A stretch of 5,149 nt of DNA from PWPR01 sp964497955 (GTDB lineage Bacteria; Bacillota; UBA994; PWPR01), in contig CAZCFQ010000142.1 in the NCBI GenBank assembly GCA_964497955.1, forward strand, positions 1-5,149, read 5' to 3'. Positions 1 to 5,149 of this stretch are shown here, one piece after another. A model generated the notes under the pieces. That model saw nothing but the letters and a program-made list of their open reading frames with translations. It did not search any database and was not told where the DNA came from. The translations under genes were made by a program, and so were the position numbers. Position 1 is the stretch's first letter. Each line of letters opens with the position of its first letter.

Positions 1-29
1 CTGCTGGTGGCAAAGTAGAGGTGGTCTAG
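1..29 (+). CDS. rplO: 50S ribosomal protein L15, C-terminal end (partial)
   Basis: Only the last codons are present. Reading from position 3 gives AGGKVEVV followed by a TAG stop at 27-29, which matches the usual C-terminus of bacterial L15 (the AGGKVEVI/V type ending). L15 is a late-assembly protein of the large ribosomal subunit, and rplO normally precedes secY in the spc operon, so position and residues agree. The stop codon is followed immediately by the GTG start of secY with no spacer, and the secY ribosome binding site lies inside these last rplO codons. The identification rests on eight residues plus gene order. The rest of the gene is outside the window. Confidence 0.88.
17..24 (+). 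promoter_or_regulatory. Ribosome binding site for secY, inside the rplO tail
   Basis: AGAGGTGG lies 5 nt before the GTG at position 30. It supports that GTG as the secY start and is embedded in the last coding codons of rplO, so secY translation is probably coupled to rplO translation. Confidence 0.75.
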
Positions 30-1283
30 GTGTTAAAGACACTTCGCAATGCTTGGAAGATTCCTGACTTAAGAAAGAAAATGTTATTTACCCTAGCAAT
101 GTTATTTGTTTTTAGACTAGGTGCACATGTGCCAGTTCCAGGAATTAATAACGAAGCTTTAAAACAGTTATTTGCAGAAGGTAATTTGCTAGGGTTTTTT
201 GATTTAGTATCTGGTGGTGCATTGTCGAACTTTACTATTTTTGCAATGTCAGTATCACCTTATATTACTGCGACCATTGTTATGCAATTGTTAACAGTAA
301 TAATCCCTTCATGGGAAGAAATGATGAAAAATGGTCAAGAGGGTAGAAAGAAGCAGATGCAGTACACAAGATATGCTACTGTTATTCTGGCCTTTGTCCA
401 AGCATTTGCAATAACACTAGGAATAAGGAATTACTTACTTAACCCTACAATGGGTTCATATTTGTTAATAGCTTTAACTTTAACCGCAGGTACAGCTTTA
501 TTGATGTGGTTGGGTGAGCGCATAACAGAAAATGGAATAGGTAATGGTATTTCATTAATTATCTTTGGTGGTATTATTTCAAGACTACCAATATCAGCAT
601 ATAATTTAGCAAGATCGGTAAGTATTGGCGAACAAAGTATTGTAACACTTGTTTTGGTAGCAGGTGGTGCAGTTATTATGATTGCAGCAATTGTTATGAT
701 TCAAGAGGGACAAAGACGAATACCGGTCCAATATTCTAGAAGAGTAGTCGGTAGAAAAGTATATGGAGGACAAAGCACTCATATTCCTATGAGAATTAAC
801 CAAGCTGGTGTAATACCAGTAATCTTTGCATCTTCAATACTGATGTTTCCAGCTACATTAGCTGCATTTAGTTCGTCTGAAACATTGCAAAAAATTGGAG
901 AAGCTTTACAGATGGGTTCATGGTTACATACTGTATTTTATTTGTTGTTTATATTTGGATTTACTTTCTTTTATACAACTGTACAGTTTAACCCTAGAGA
1001 TGTATCTGATAACTTAAAGAGTCAAGGTGGCTTCGTTCCAGGTATAAGACCAGGAAAACCAACAACAGACTATATTTCTAAAGTTCTTTGGAGATTGACT
1101 TTTGTAGGTGCTACTTTCTTATGTTTGTTAGTAGTTATTCCAATAATTTTGAATAATGTATTAAATATTCAATTAGGTATTGCTGGAACAAGTTTAATTA
1201 TCATGGTTGGTGTAGCTCTTGATACTGTTAAACAGATTGAGAATCAATTAATGATGAGACATTATGGCGGATTCTTACAATAA
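30..1283 (+). CDS. secY: Preprotein translocase subunit SecY
   Basis: SecY forms the protein-conducting channel of the Sec translocon in the cytoplasmic membrane, working with SecE, SecG and SecA or the ribosome. The product has 417 residues, near the family norm. Ten membrane helices can be placed at about 18-36, 70-92, 112-134, 142-162, 171-187, 203-225, 259-279, 300-320, 357-378 and 381-402. Family motifs are LGAHVPVPGIN (30-40), the plug region near 55-70, ITENGIGNGISLI (165-177), RRIPVQYSRRVVGRK (229-243), the NQAGVIPVIFA block (257-267) and cytosolic loop C5 with FVPGIRPGKP (335-344). R340 corresponds to the essential C5 arginine (R357 in E. coli). The start is GTG, directly after the rplO stop; MLKTLRNAWKIPDLRKK is a typical N-terminus. 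adk follows after 12 nt. Arginine codons are almost all AGA/AGG (16 of 19). The gene appears intact. Confidence 0.98.
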   Translation: MLKTLRNAWKIPDLRKKMLFTLAMLFVFRLGAHVPVPGINNEALKQLFAEGNLLGFFDLVSGGALSNFTIFAMSVSPYITATIVMQLLTVIIPSWEEMMKNGQEGRKKQMQYTRYATVILAFVQAFAITLGIRNYLLNPTMGSYLLIALTLTAGTALLMWLGERITENGIGNGISLIIFGGIISRLPISAYNLARSVSIGEQSIVTLVLVAGGAVIMIAAIVMIQEGQRRIPVQYSRRVVGRKVYGGQSTHIPMRINQAGVIPVIFASSILMFPATLAAFSSSETLQKIGEALQMGSWLHTVFYLLFIFGFTFFYTTVQFNPRDVSDNLKSQGGFVPGIRPGKPTTDYISKVLWRLTFVGATFLCLLVVIPIILNNVLNIQLGIAGTSLIIMVGVALDTVKQIENQLMMRHYGGFLQ

Positions 1284-1295
1284 GAGGTGTTTTAG

Positions 1296-1952
1296 ATGAG
1301 AATAATTATGATGGGCCCTCCTGGAGCAGGTAAAGGGTCGCAGGCAAAAATTATAGCTAAAGAGTATTCTATCCCACATATTTCTACAGGAGATATGTTT
1401 AGAAGTGCATTGAAAAACGAAACACCAATGGGATTGAAAGCTAAAGAATATATGGACAAAGGTGAGCTTGTACCAGATAGTGTTGTAAATGGTCTTGTAG
1501 AAGAAAGAATAAGTCAACAAGACTGTGAAGATGGGTATGTATTAGATGGCTATCCAAGGACTATCAATCAAGCAGAAGCTTTGTCAGGTATTTTAGATAA
1601 GAAAGGACAAGAAATCGATGTTGTCCTTAGTATAGATACAAGTGATGAAACTGTAATAAGAAGATTAACAGGTAGAAGAACTTGTGTAAATTGTGGGGCT
1701 ATTTATCATGTAGATAACAACCCACCAAAAGAACAGGGCGTTTGTGATTTGTGCCAACATGAAGTTGTACAAAGAGAAGACGATAAAGAAGAAACTGTTC
1801 GTAATAGATTAGAAGTTTATAAAAAGCAAACAGAACCATTAATCGACTTCTATGATAAAAGAGAATTATTAGTAGAAGTTGATGGTGAACAAGAACTATC
1901 AGATGTATTTGATGATATCAAAGAGATCTTGGAGGCGAATATCTCGTGTTAA
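1296..1952 (+). CDS. adk: Adenylate kinase with zinc-binding LID
   Basis: This cytosolic enzyme interconverts AMP + ATP and 2 ADP. The product has 218 residues, usual for the long bacterial form. In order: P-loop GPPGAGKG (7-14), AMP-binding STGDMFR (30-36), DGYPRT (84-89), GRR at 126-128 entering the LID, and QREDD (159-163) with R160 as a phosphate-contacting arginine. The LID has two CxxC pairs, C130/C133 and C150/C153, the zinc-coordinating arrangement of Gram-positive enzymes. Small deviations from the commonest motifs are GKGSQ for GKGTQ and DGYPRT for DGFPRT; both are conservative and activity is expected. The ATG start has an AAGAGGTG site (1282-1289) overlapping the secY stop, 6 nt upstream. 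The 3' end overlaps map by 7 nt. Location between secY and map is the standard Firmicute order. Confidence 0.98.
   Translation: MRIIMMGPPGAGKGSQAKIIAKEYSIPHISTGDMFRSALKNETPMGLKAKEYMDKGELVPDSVVNGLVEERISQQDCEDGYVLDGYPRTINQAEALSGILDKKGQEIDVVLSIDTSDETVIRRLTGRRTCVNCGAIYHVDNNPPKEQGVCDLCQHEVVQREDDKEETVRNRLEVYKKQTEPLIDFYDKRELLVEVDGEQELSDVFDDIKEILEANISC
1931..1935 (+). promoter_or_regulatory. Ribosome binding site for map, inside adk
   Basis: GGAGG lies 10 nt before the GTG at 1946, within the last codons of adk. It selects that GTG rather than the in-frame ATG at codon 13 (position 1982). Confidence 0.75.
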
Positions 1953-2695
1953 CAATAAAGTCTGCACGAGAACTTGATCTAATGAAAGATGCTGGCAAAA
2001 TAGTTGCTAACTCTTTATCATTAGTTGAACAAAACGTTCGTCCTGGTATTTCTACTGGAGAACTTAATGATATAGTAGAAAAATACATGGAAGAAGTAGG
2101 TGCCAGGCCATCCTTTAAAGGATATAATGGTTTCCCAGCAGCTATATGTACTTCAATTAATGATGAACTTGTACATGGTATTCCATCTTATTCAATTAAG
2201 TTGAAAGATGGAGACATAATCAGTGTCGATATAGGCGCTGAACTCAAAGGTTATCATGGGGATGCTGCAAAAACATTTGCCGTTGGTAACGTGAGTGAAG
2301 AAGCTAAAAAGTTGATGAGAGTAACAGAAGAAGCGCTAAACAAAGGTGTAGCGGCTGCAAAATCTGGAGCGCGTTTATCTGATATTTCTTTTGCTATACA
2401 AAGTCATGTTGAAAAAAATGGGCTTTCAGTAGTAAGGGACTATACGGGTCACGGTATAGGTCAACAAATGCATGAAGATCCTCAAATATTAAATTATGGA
2501 CCTCCAGGAAGAGGAATAAAACTTAAGCCTGGAATGGCTCTAGCAATAGAACCAATGGTTGTAATTGGAGGATATCAAGTAAAGCAATTAGAAGATGGAT
2601 GGACAGTAGTTTCTGTAGATGGAAGTTTGTGTGCTCATTTTGAACATAGTATTGGAATTTATGAACATGGGACAGAAATATTAACAAAACGATAG
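1946..2695 (+). CDS. map: Methionine aminopeptidase, type I
   Basis: Map removes the initiator methionine from nascent proteins whose second residue is small; it acts in the cytosol at the ribosome exit. The product has 249 residues, the length of a single-domain type Ia enzyme without N-terminal extension. The five dinuclear-metal ligands are all visible: D95 (SVDIGA), D106 (HGDAAKTF), H169 (TGHGIG), E202 (AIEPM) and E233 (HFEHS). The catalytic-site histidines H77 (LVHGIP) and H176 (QMHEDP) are also present. The GTG start gives MLTIKSARELDLMKDAG, the expected family N-terminus; starting at the later ATG would remove it. The start lies inside adk, with GTG and the adk stop sharing GTGTTAA. 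The next gene, infA, is 36 nt downstream. Many Clostridia carry a small KOW-domain (L14e-like) gene here; this genome has no room for one. Confidence 0.98.
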   Translation: MLTIKSARELDLMKDAGKIVANSLSLVEQNVRPGISTGELNDIVEKYMEEVGARPSFKGYNGFPAAICTSINDELVHGIPSYSIKLKDGDIISVDIGAELKGYHGDAAKTFAVGNVSEEAKKLMRVTEEALNKGVAAAKSGARLSDISFAIQSHVEKNGLSVVRDYTGHGIGQQMHEDPQILNYGPPGRGIKLKPGMALAIEPMVVIGGYQVKQLEDGWTVVSVDGSLCAHFEHSIGIYEHGTEILTKR

Positions 2696-2715
2696 AAAAA
2701 CCGTTTTCTGAATTT

Positions 2716-2723
2716 AAAGGAGG
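2716..2723 (+). promoter_or_regulatory. Strong ribosome binding site for infA
   Basis: AAAGGAGG lies 8 nt before the TTG at 2732. This near-consensus site justifies the TTG start; no ATG or GTG gives the conserved IF-1 N-terminus. Confidence 0.8.
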
Positions 2724-2731
2724 CATCATTT

Positions 2732-2950
2732 TTGGCTGGTAAAAAAGCTATTGAAGCAGAAGGGAAAGTAATAGAGGCATTACCTAATGCTCGATTTAGA
2801 GTTAAGTTAGATAATGGACACATGGTTTTGGCAACTATATCAGGAAAAATAAGAATGAACTATATTAGAATATTGACTGGCGATAGAGTAAAATTAGAAT
2901 TATCGCCATATGATTTGACTCAAGGTCGAATAACTTATCGATATAAGTAG
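2732..2950 (+). CDS. infA: Translation initiation factor IF-1
   Basis: IF-1 binds the A site of the 30S subunit and works with IF-2 and IF-3 in start-codon selection. The product has exactly 72 residues, the usual bacterial length, and is a single S1-like OB-fold domain. Recognisable blocks are EAEGKVIEALPNARFRVKL (8-26), NGHMVLATISGKIRMNYIRIL (28-48), GDRVKLELSPYDLTQGRI (50-67) and the C-terminal YRYK. LATISGK replaces the more common LAHISGK. The TTG start is well supported by the SD sequence and by family alignment of MAGKKAIEAEG. The gene sits between map and rpmJ, the standard order. It is followed after 22 nt by rpmJ. Confidence 0.97.
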   Translation: MAGKKAIEAEGKVIEALPNARFRVKLDNGHMVLATISGKIRMNYIRILTGDRVKLELSPYDLTQGRITYRYK

Positions 2951-2957
2951 CAGCTAT

Positions 2958-2966
2958 TAGGAGGTG
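2958..2966 (+). promoter_or_regulatory. Ribosome binding site for rpmJ
   Basis: TAGGAGGTG, close to full anti-SD complementarity, ends 6 nt before the GTG start at 2973. It supports this small gene and its non-ATG start. Confidence 0.8.
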
Positions 2967-2972
2967 CTGTCG

Positions 2973-3086
2973 GTGAAAGTAAGACCATCAGTAAAGAAAA
3001 TGTGCGAAAAATGCAAAATTATCCGTCGTAAGGGTCGGGTAATGGTTATATGTGAAAACCCTAAGCATAAACAGCGACAGGGTTAA
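2973..3086 (+). CDS. rpmJ: 50S ribosomal protein L36, zinc-ribbon (C+) form
   Basis: L36 is the smallest protein of the large ribosomal subunit. Translation from GTG at 2973 gives 37 residues beginning MKVRPSVKKMCEKCK and ending PKHKQRQG, followed by TAA. The four zinc ligands are C11, C14, C27 and H32, so this is the zinc-binding C+ paralogue, not the zinc-free form made under zinc limitation. At 37 residues it has the standard length but is easily missed by length-filtered gene callers. It lies 22 nt after infA and 15 nt before rpsM, the usual order. Confidence 0.97.
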   Translation: MKVRPSVKKMCEKCKIIRRKGRVMVICENPKHKQRQG

Positions 3087-3101
3087 AATGGAGGTGTAAG
3101 G

Positions 3102-3473
3102 ATGGCTCGTATATCAGGTGTTGACCTGCCTCGTGAAAAACGTGTTGTAATTGGTTTAACATATATTTATGGCATCGGCAGATCACGAGCAGAAGAAATT
3201 TTAGAAAATACAAATATTGATCCTTCAACTCGAGTAAGAGATTTAACAGATGACGAAGTAAGTAAACTTCGTGAGTACATAGATAACAATATTATGGTTG
3301 AAGGTGATTTACGCCGAGAAGTAACACAGAATATTAAGCGATTAATGGAAATTGGTTGCTATAGAGGCTTGCGTCATCGTCGTGGCTTACCTGTTAGGGG
3401 TCAGCGTACAAAGACAAATGCGAGAACTCGCAAAGGACGTAAGAGAACTGTTGGCATCAGGCGTAAGAAGTAG
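3102..3473 (+). CDS. rpsM: 30S ribosomal protein S13
   Basis: S13 sits in the head of the small subunit, contacts 16S rRNA and forms intersubunit bridges with L5 and the P-site tRNA. The product has 123 residues, typical length. Visible hallmarks are MARISGVDLPREKRV (1-15), the helix-two-turn-helix with TYIYGIGRSRAEEIL (20-34), GCYRGLRHRRGLPVRGQRT (85-103) and the basic tail NARTRKGRKRTVGIRRKK that reaches into the P site. The ATG start has TGGAGGTG (3089-3096) 5 nt upstream. Arginine codons are mainly CGN (16 of 23), in contrast to secY. The stop overlaps the SD sequence of rpsK. Confidence 0.98.
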   Translation: MARISGVDLPREKRVVIGLTYIYGIGRSRAEEILENTNIDPSTRVRDLTDDEVSKLREYIDNNIMVEGDLRREVTQNIKRLMEIGCYRGLRHRRGLPVRGQRTKTNARTRKGRKRTVGIRRKK

Positions 3474-3486
3474 GAGGGAAGAGTAG

Positions 3487-3866
3487 ATGGCAAAAAGAGG
3501 TCGTGGAAGCAGTCGACGAAAGCGCCGTGAAAGAAAGAACGTAGAATCAGGTGTTGCACACGTGGTTTCAACTTTTAATAATACTCTAGTGACCATTACT
3601 GATAAAGCAGGAAACGCTATATCATGGTCAAGTTCTGGTGCACAAGGATTTAAAGGATCACGTAAATCTACTCCGTTTGCAGCAGGTATTGCTGCAGAAG
3701 TAGCTGCAAAAGCAGCTATGGAACATGGAATGCGTGATGTAGATGTGAAAGTTAAAGGACCAGGACCAGGAAGAGAAGCTGCAATTAGATCACTTCAAGC
3801 TGCAGGTTTGGAAGTAAATTCAATTGCAGACGTTACTCCAATACCACACAATGGATGTCGCCCACC
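3487..3866 (+). CDS. rpsK: 30S ribosomal protein S11 (3' end lost in assembly gap)
   Basis: S11 is part of the small-subunit platform and lies near the mRNA exit and the E site. About 127 residues are readable: basic N-terminus MAKRGRGSSRRKRRERKN, then AHVVSTFNNTLVTITD (24-39), the GFKGSRKSTPFAA block (54-66), KVKGPGPGREAAIRSLQAAGLEV (about 89-111) and DVTPIPHNGCRPP at the gap edge. Family members normally end a few residues later (PPKRRRV type), so only about five codons and the stop should be missing. The ATG start has AGGAGG (3472-3477) 9 nt upstream, overlapping the rpsM stop. The frame is artificially open through the Ns into rpsD; the two must be annotated separately. Confidence 0.97.
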
Positions 3867-3966
3867 NNNNNNNNNNNNNNNNNNNNNNNNNNNNNNNNNN
3901 NNNNNNNNNNNNNNNNNNNNNNNNNNNNNNNNNNNNNNNNNNNNNNNNNNNNNNNNNNNNNNNNNN
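3867..3966. other. Assembly gap of exactly 100 Ns
   Basis: One hundred consecutive Ns, a conventional placeholder for a gap of unknown or estimated size. The flanks are S11 residue 127 and the last third of S4. The missing sequence should contain the end of rpsK (about 18 nt), an intergenic spacer with the rpsD ribosome binding site, and about 130 codons of rpsD. The true gap is therefore probably over 400 nt, not 100. This is inferred from family lengths. Confidence 0.95.
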
Positions 3967-4197
3967 GATATACCATCATATCGTTTACATGAGGGAGACG
4001 AAGTAGCTTTAAGACATAAGAGTAAAAGCTCAGTGTTGTTTAAAGAAATTTCAGAAGCTTTGGCAGATCGCATGGTACCAGAATGGTTAAATGTTGACAA
4101 AACAGATATGAAATTTAATGTTGTGCGAGTTCCAGAAAGATCTGAGATAGAGATACCAGTTGAAGAGCATCTCATAGTTGAGCGTTATTCACGCTAA
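3967..4197 (+). CDS. rpsD: 30S ribosomal protein S4, C-terminal part (5' end lost in gap)
   Basis: S4 is a primary 16S rRNA-binding protein that nucleates small-subunit assembly and lines the mRNA entry channel; in some bacteria it also represses its own operon. The 76 residues after the gap begin DIPSYRLHEGDEVALRHKSK, the end of the S4 RNA-binding domain, and continue with VPEWLNVDK, VVRVPERSEIEIPVEEHLIVE and YSR at the C-terminus. These are S4 signatures and have no counterpart in S11. Full-length clostridial-type S4 has a little over 200 residues, so about 130 are missing. Local oddities are MKFNV where many relatives have a glycine, and R rather than F/L in the ERYSR ending. Whether S4 has the N-terminal zinc motif cannot be seen. 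rpoA follows after 56 nt. Confidence 0.93.
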   Translation, partial: DIPSYRLHEGDEVALRHKSKSSVLFKEISEALADRMVPEWLNVDKTDMKFNVVRVPERSEIEIPVEEHLIVERYSR

Positions 4198-4223
4198 TTG
4201 ATGTACCCTCAGATTTGGTGGCA

Positions 4224-4236
4224 ACACATAATGTGT
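4224..4236 (+). promoter_or_regulatory. Small inverted repeat just upstream of the rpoA ribosome binding site
   Basis: ACACAT-A-ATGTGT is a perfect 6+6 palindrome around one A; as RNA it would form a 5-bp stem with a 3-nt loop. It ends 4 nt before the rpoA SD. It could modulate rpoA translation or be chance. No U-tract follows, so it is not a terminator. Confidence 0.3.
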
Positions 4237-4240
4237 AAAC

Positions 4241-4246
4241 AGGAGG
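4241..4246 (+). promoter_or_regulatory. Ribosome binding site for rpoA
   Basis: AGGAGG lies 7 nt before the ATG at 4254 and favours that ATG over the in-frame ATG three codons later. Confidence 0.75.
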
Positions 4247-4253
4247 GCATGCA

Positions 4254-5149
4254 ATGATAGAAATGACAAAACCTTCAATTATAAAAAAAGATGATAGTGA
4301 ACAAGAATATTTTGCTTCTTATGTTATTGAGCCATTAGAACGTGGATATGGAACCACGTTGGGGAATGCTTTGAGAAGAATTTTACTTTCTTCACTTCCC
4401 GGTGCCGCAATAACTAGAATTAAAATTGATGGGGTTTTACATGAGTTTTCAACCATTGAAGGCGTAGTAGAAGATGTCACAGAGATTGTGTTAAATTTGA
4501 AAAACTTTAAAATAAAAGTGCATAATCCTGAAGACCAAGGTATTGTTAAACTTACTATTGATGTTGATGGACCTGGTGATGTAACAGCTGGGGATTTTAC
4601 AGCAGATAGTGATGTTACAATATTAAACCCTGACTTACATATTGCTACTCTAGAAAAATCAGGATATTTACATTTAGAAGCGGATGTAGAAACTGGTAGA
4701 GGGTATGTAACTGCAGAGCAAAATAAGATGGAGAATCAACCAATTGGTGTGATTCCTATCGATTCGATTTTCTCTCCAGTAAGCAGAGTAAGTTATCATG
4801 TTGATGATGCAAGGGTTGGTCAAGACATTAATAAACAGAGGTTGACTATTAATATCTGGACAGATGGTAGGCTAGAACCTGAAGAGGCTTTAGGACTAGG
4901 CGCTAGAATTATGAGTGACCATTTAGAGTTATTTATTAATATGTCTGACACAGCTAAAAAGACTGAAGTCTTAGTAGAACAAGAAGAAGAAGAAAAAGAC
5001 AAAGTTCTTGAAATGGTAATTGAAGATTTAGATTTATCAGTAAGATCTTTTAATTGCTTAAAAAGAGCGGGAATAAATACAGTTGAAGAGTTAATAGATC
5101 GCACAGAAGAAGATATGTTAAAAGTGCGCAATCTAGGAAAGAAATCTTT
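4254..5149 (+). CDS. rpoA: DNA-directed RNA polymerase subunit alpha (3' end beyond window)
   Basis: The alpha dimer nucleates RNA polymerase assembly and its C-terminal domain contacts promoter UP elements and activators. 298 residues are readable and the frame is open at the right edge; family lengths of about 315-330 suggest only some 15-30 residues are missing. N-terminal domain: YVIEPLERGYGTTLGNALRR (23-42), ILLSSLPGAAIT (43-54), FSTIEGVVEDVTEI (65-78), PIDSIFSPVSRVSY (168-181) and IWTDGRLEPEEAL (201-213). An acidic linker (about 237-257, with a short Glu run) leads to the C-terminal domain, LDLSVRSFNCLKRAGI (259-274) and VRNLGKKS at the edge. R264 aligns with E. coli R265, the main DNA-contact residue. 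Residues 191-197 read DINKQRL where most bacteria have a TDxDKL-type sequence. The start is the first ATG after a strong SD. rpsD precedes it, the clostridial arrangement. Confidence 0.97.
   Translation, partial: MIEMTKPSIIKKDDSEQEYFASYVIEPLERGYGTTLGNALRRILLSSLPGAAITRIKIDGVLHEFSTIEGVVEDVTEIVLNLKNFKIKVHNPEDQGIVKLTIDVDGPGDVTAGDFTADSDVTILNPDLHIATLEKSGYLHLEADVETGRGYVTAEQNKMENQPIGVIPIDSIFSPVSRVSYHVDDARVGQDINKQRLTINIWTDGRLEPEEALGLGARIMSDHLELFINMSDTAKKTEVLVEQEEEEKDKVLEMVIEDLDLSVRSFNCLKRAGINTVEELIDRTEEDMLKVRNLGKKS

Noticed and set aside
1094..1128. TTGACT within secY as an internal -35 for adk
   Set aside because: No good -10 hexamer follows at the right distance, and the bases encode conserved SecY residues (RLTFVG).
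2686..2709. Stem-like A/T repeats (AAAACG/CGTTTT and AGAAAA/TTTTCT) between map and infA
   Set aside because: The pairings are short, mostly A-U and mutually exclusive, with no U-tract placed like a terminator. Termination here would also cut a conserved operon.
3487..4197. A single 236-codon protein spanning the Ns
   Set aside because: The left part is S11 nearly to its terminus and the right part is the C-terminal third of S4. The continuity is produced by undefined bases.
4227..4232. CATAAT as a -10 box for a separate rpoA promoter
   Set aside because: No acceptable -35 lies 16-18 bp upstream; the closest TTGATG (4198-4203) is 23 bp away, and there is no extended -10.
4820..5131. Open frame of about 100 codons on the - strand inside rpoA
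   Set aside because: It is antisense to a clear RpoA coding region, shows no recognisable family features and has a low-complexity serine-rich composition typical of a shadow frame. The other minus-strand frames opposite secY, adk, map, rpsM, rpsK and rpsD were rejected for the same reason.
1..5149. A novel system, mobile element, CRISPR array or RNA gene
   Set aside because: Both strands were read; every part except the N gap and short spacers is covered by conserved housekeeping genes in their usual order. No direct repeats, insertion-sequence ends or tRNA-like structures were seen.

Overview
This window is an internal piece of the conserved spc–alpha ribosomal protein gene cluster of a bacterium. 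All genes lie on the + strand in the order rplO (last codons only), secY, adk, map, infA, rpmJ, rpsM, rpsK, [100-N assembly gap], rpsD (3' part only), rpoA (5' part, runs off the right edge). The DNA is AT-rich. Shine-Dalgarno sequences are strong (AGGAGG or GAGGTG type), several starts are GTG or TTG, and adenylate kinase carries the four-cysteine zinc LID. These features point to a low-GC Firmicute. The presence of rpsD between rpsK and rpoA fits Clostridia better than Bacilli such as B. subtilis, where rpsD is elsewhere. I could not resolve the lineage below class.

Layout: positions 1-29 are the tail of ribosomal protein L15, whose stop codon directly abuts the GTG start of secY. secY (30-1283), adk (1296-1952) and map (1946-2695) follow with 12-nt and minus 7-nt spacings. 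infA (TTG start) and the 37-codon rpmJ (GTG start, 2973-3086) come next, then rpsM and rpsK. At 3867-3966 exactly 100 Ns interrupt the sequence. They hide the last codons of rpsK and roughly the first two thirds of rpsD. The open frame happens to continue through the Ns, so an automatic caller would report a false S11-S4 fusion. After the gap come the last 76 residues of S4, a 56-nt intergenic region with a small hairpin, and rpoA up to residue 298. No intergenic stretch exceeds 60 nt apart from the gap. No terminator and no convincing promoter is visible, which is expected for the middle of a long operon.

Together the genes supply membrane insertion of proteins (SecY), nucleotide balance (Adk), N-terminal methionine removal (Map), translation initiation (IF-1), ribosomal proteins of both subunits (L15, L36, S13, S11, S4) and the RNA polymerase alpha subunit. 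I found no undescribed system here. The points worth a second look are the gap chimera, the high share of non-ATG starts, a local divergence in the RpoA N-terminal domain, and a few weak regulatory candidates.
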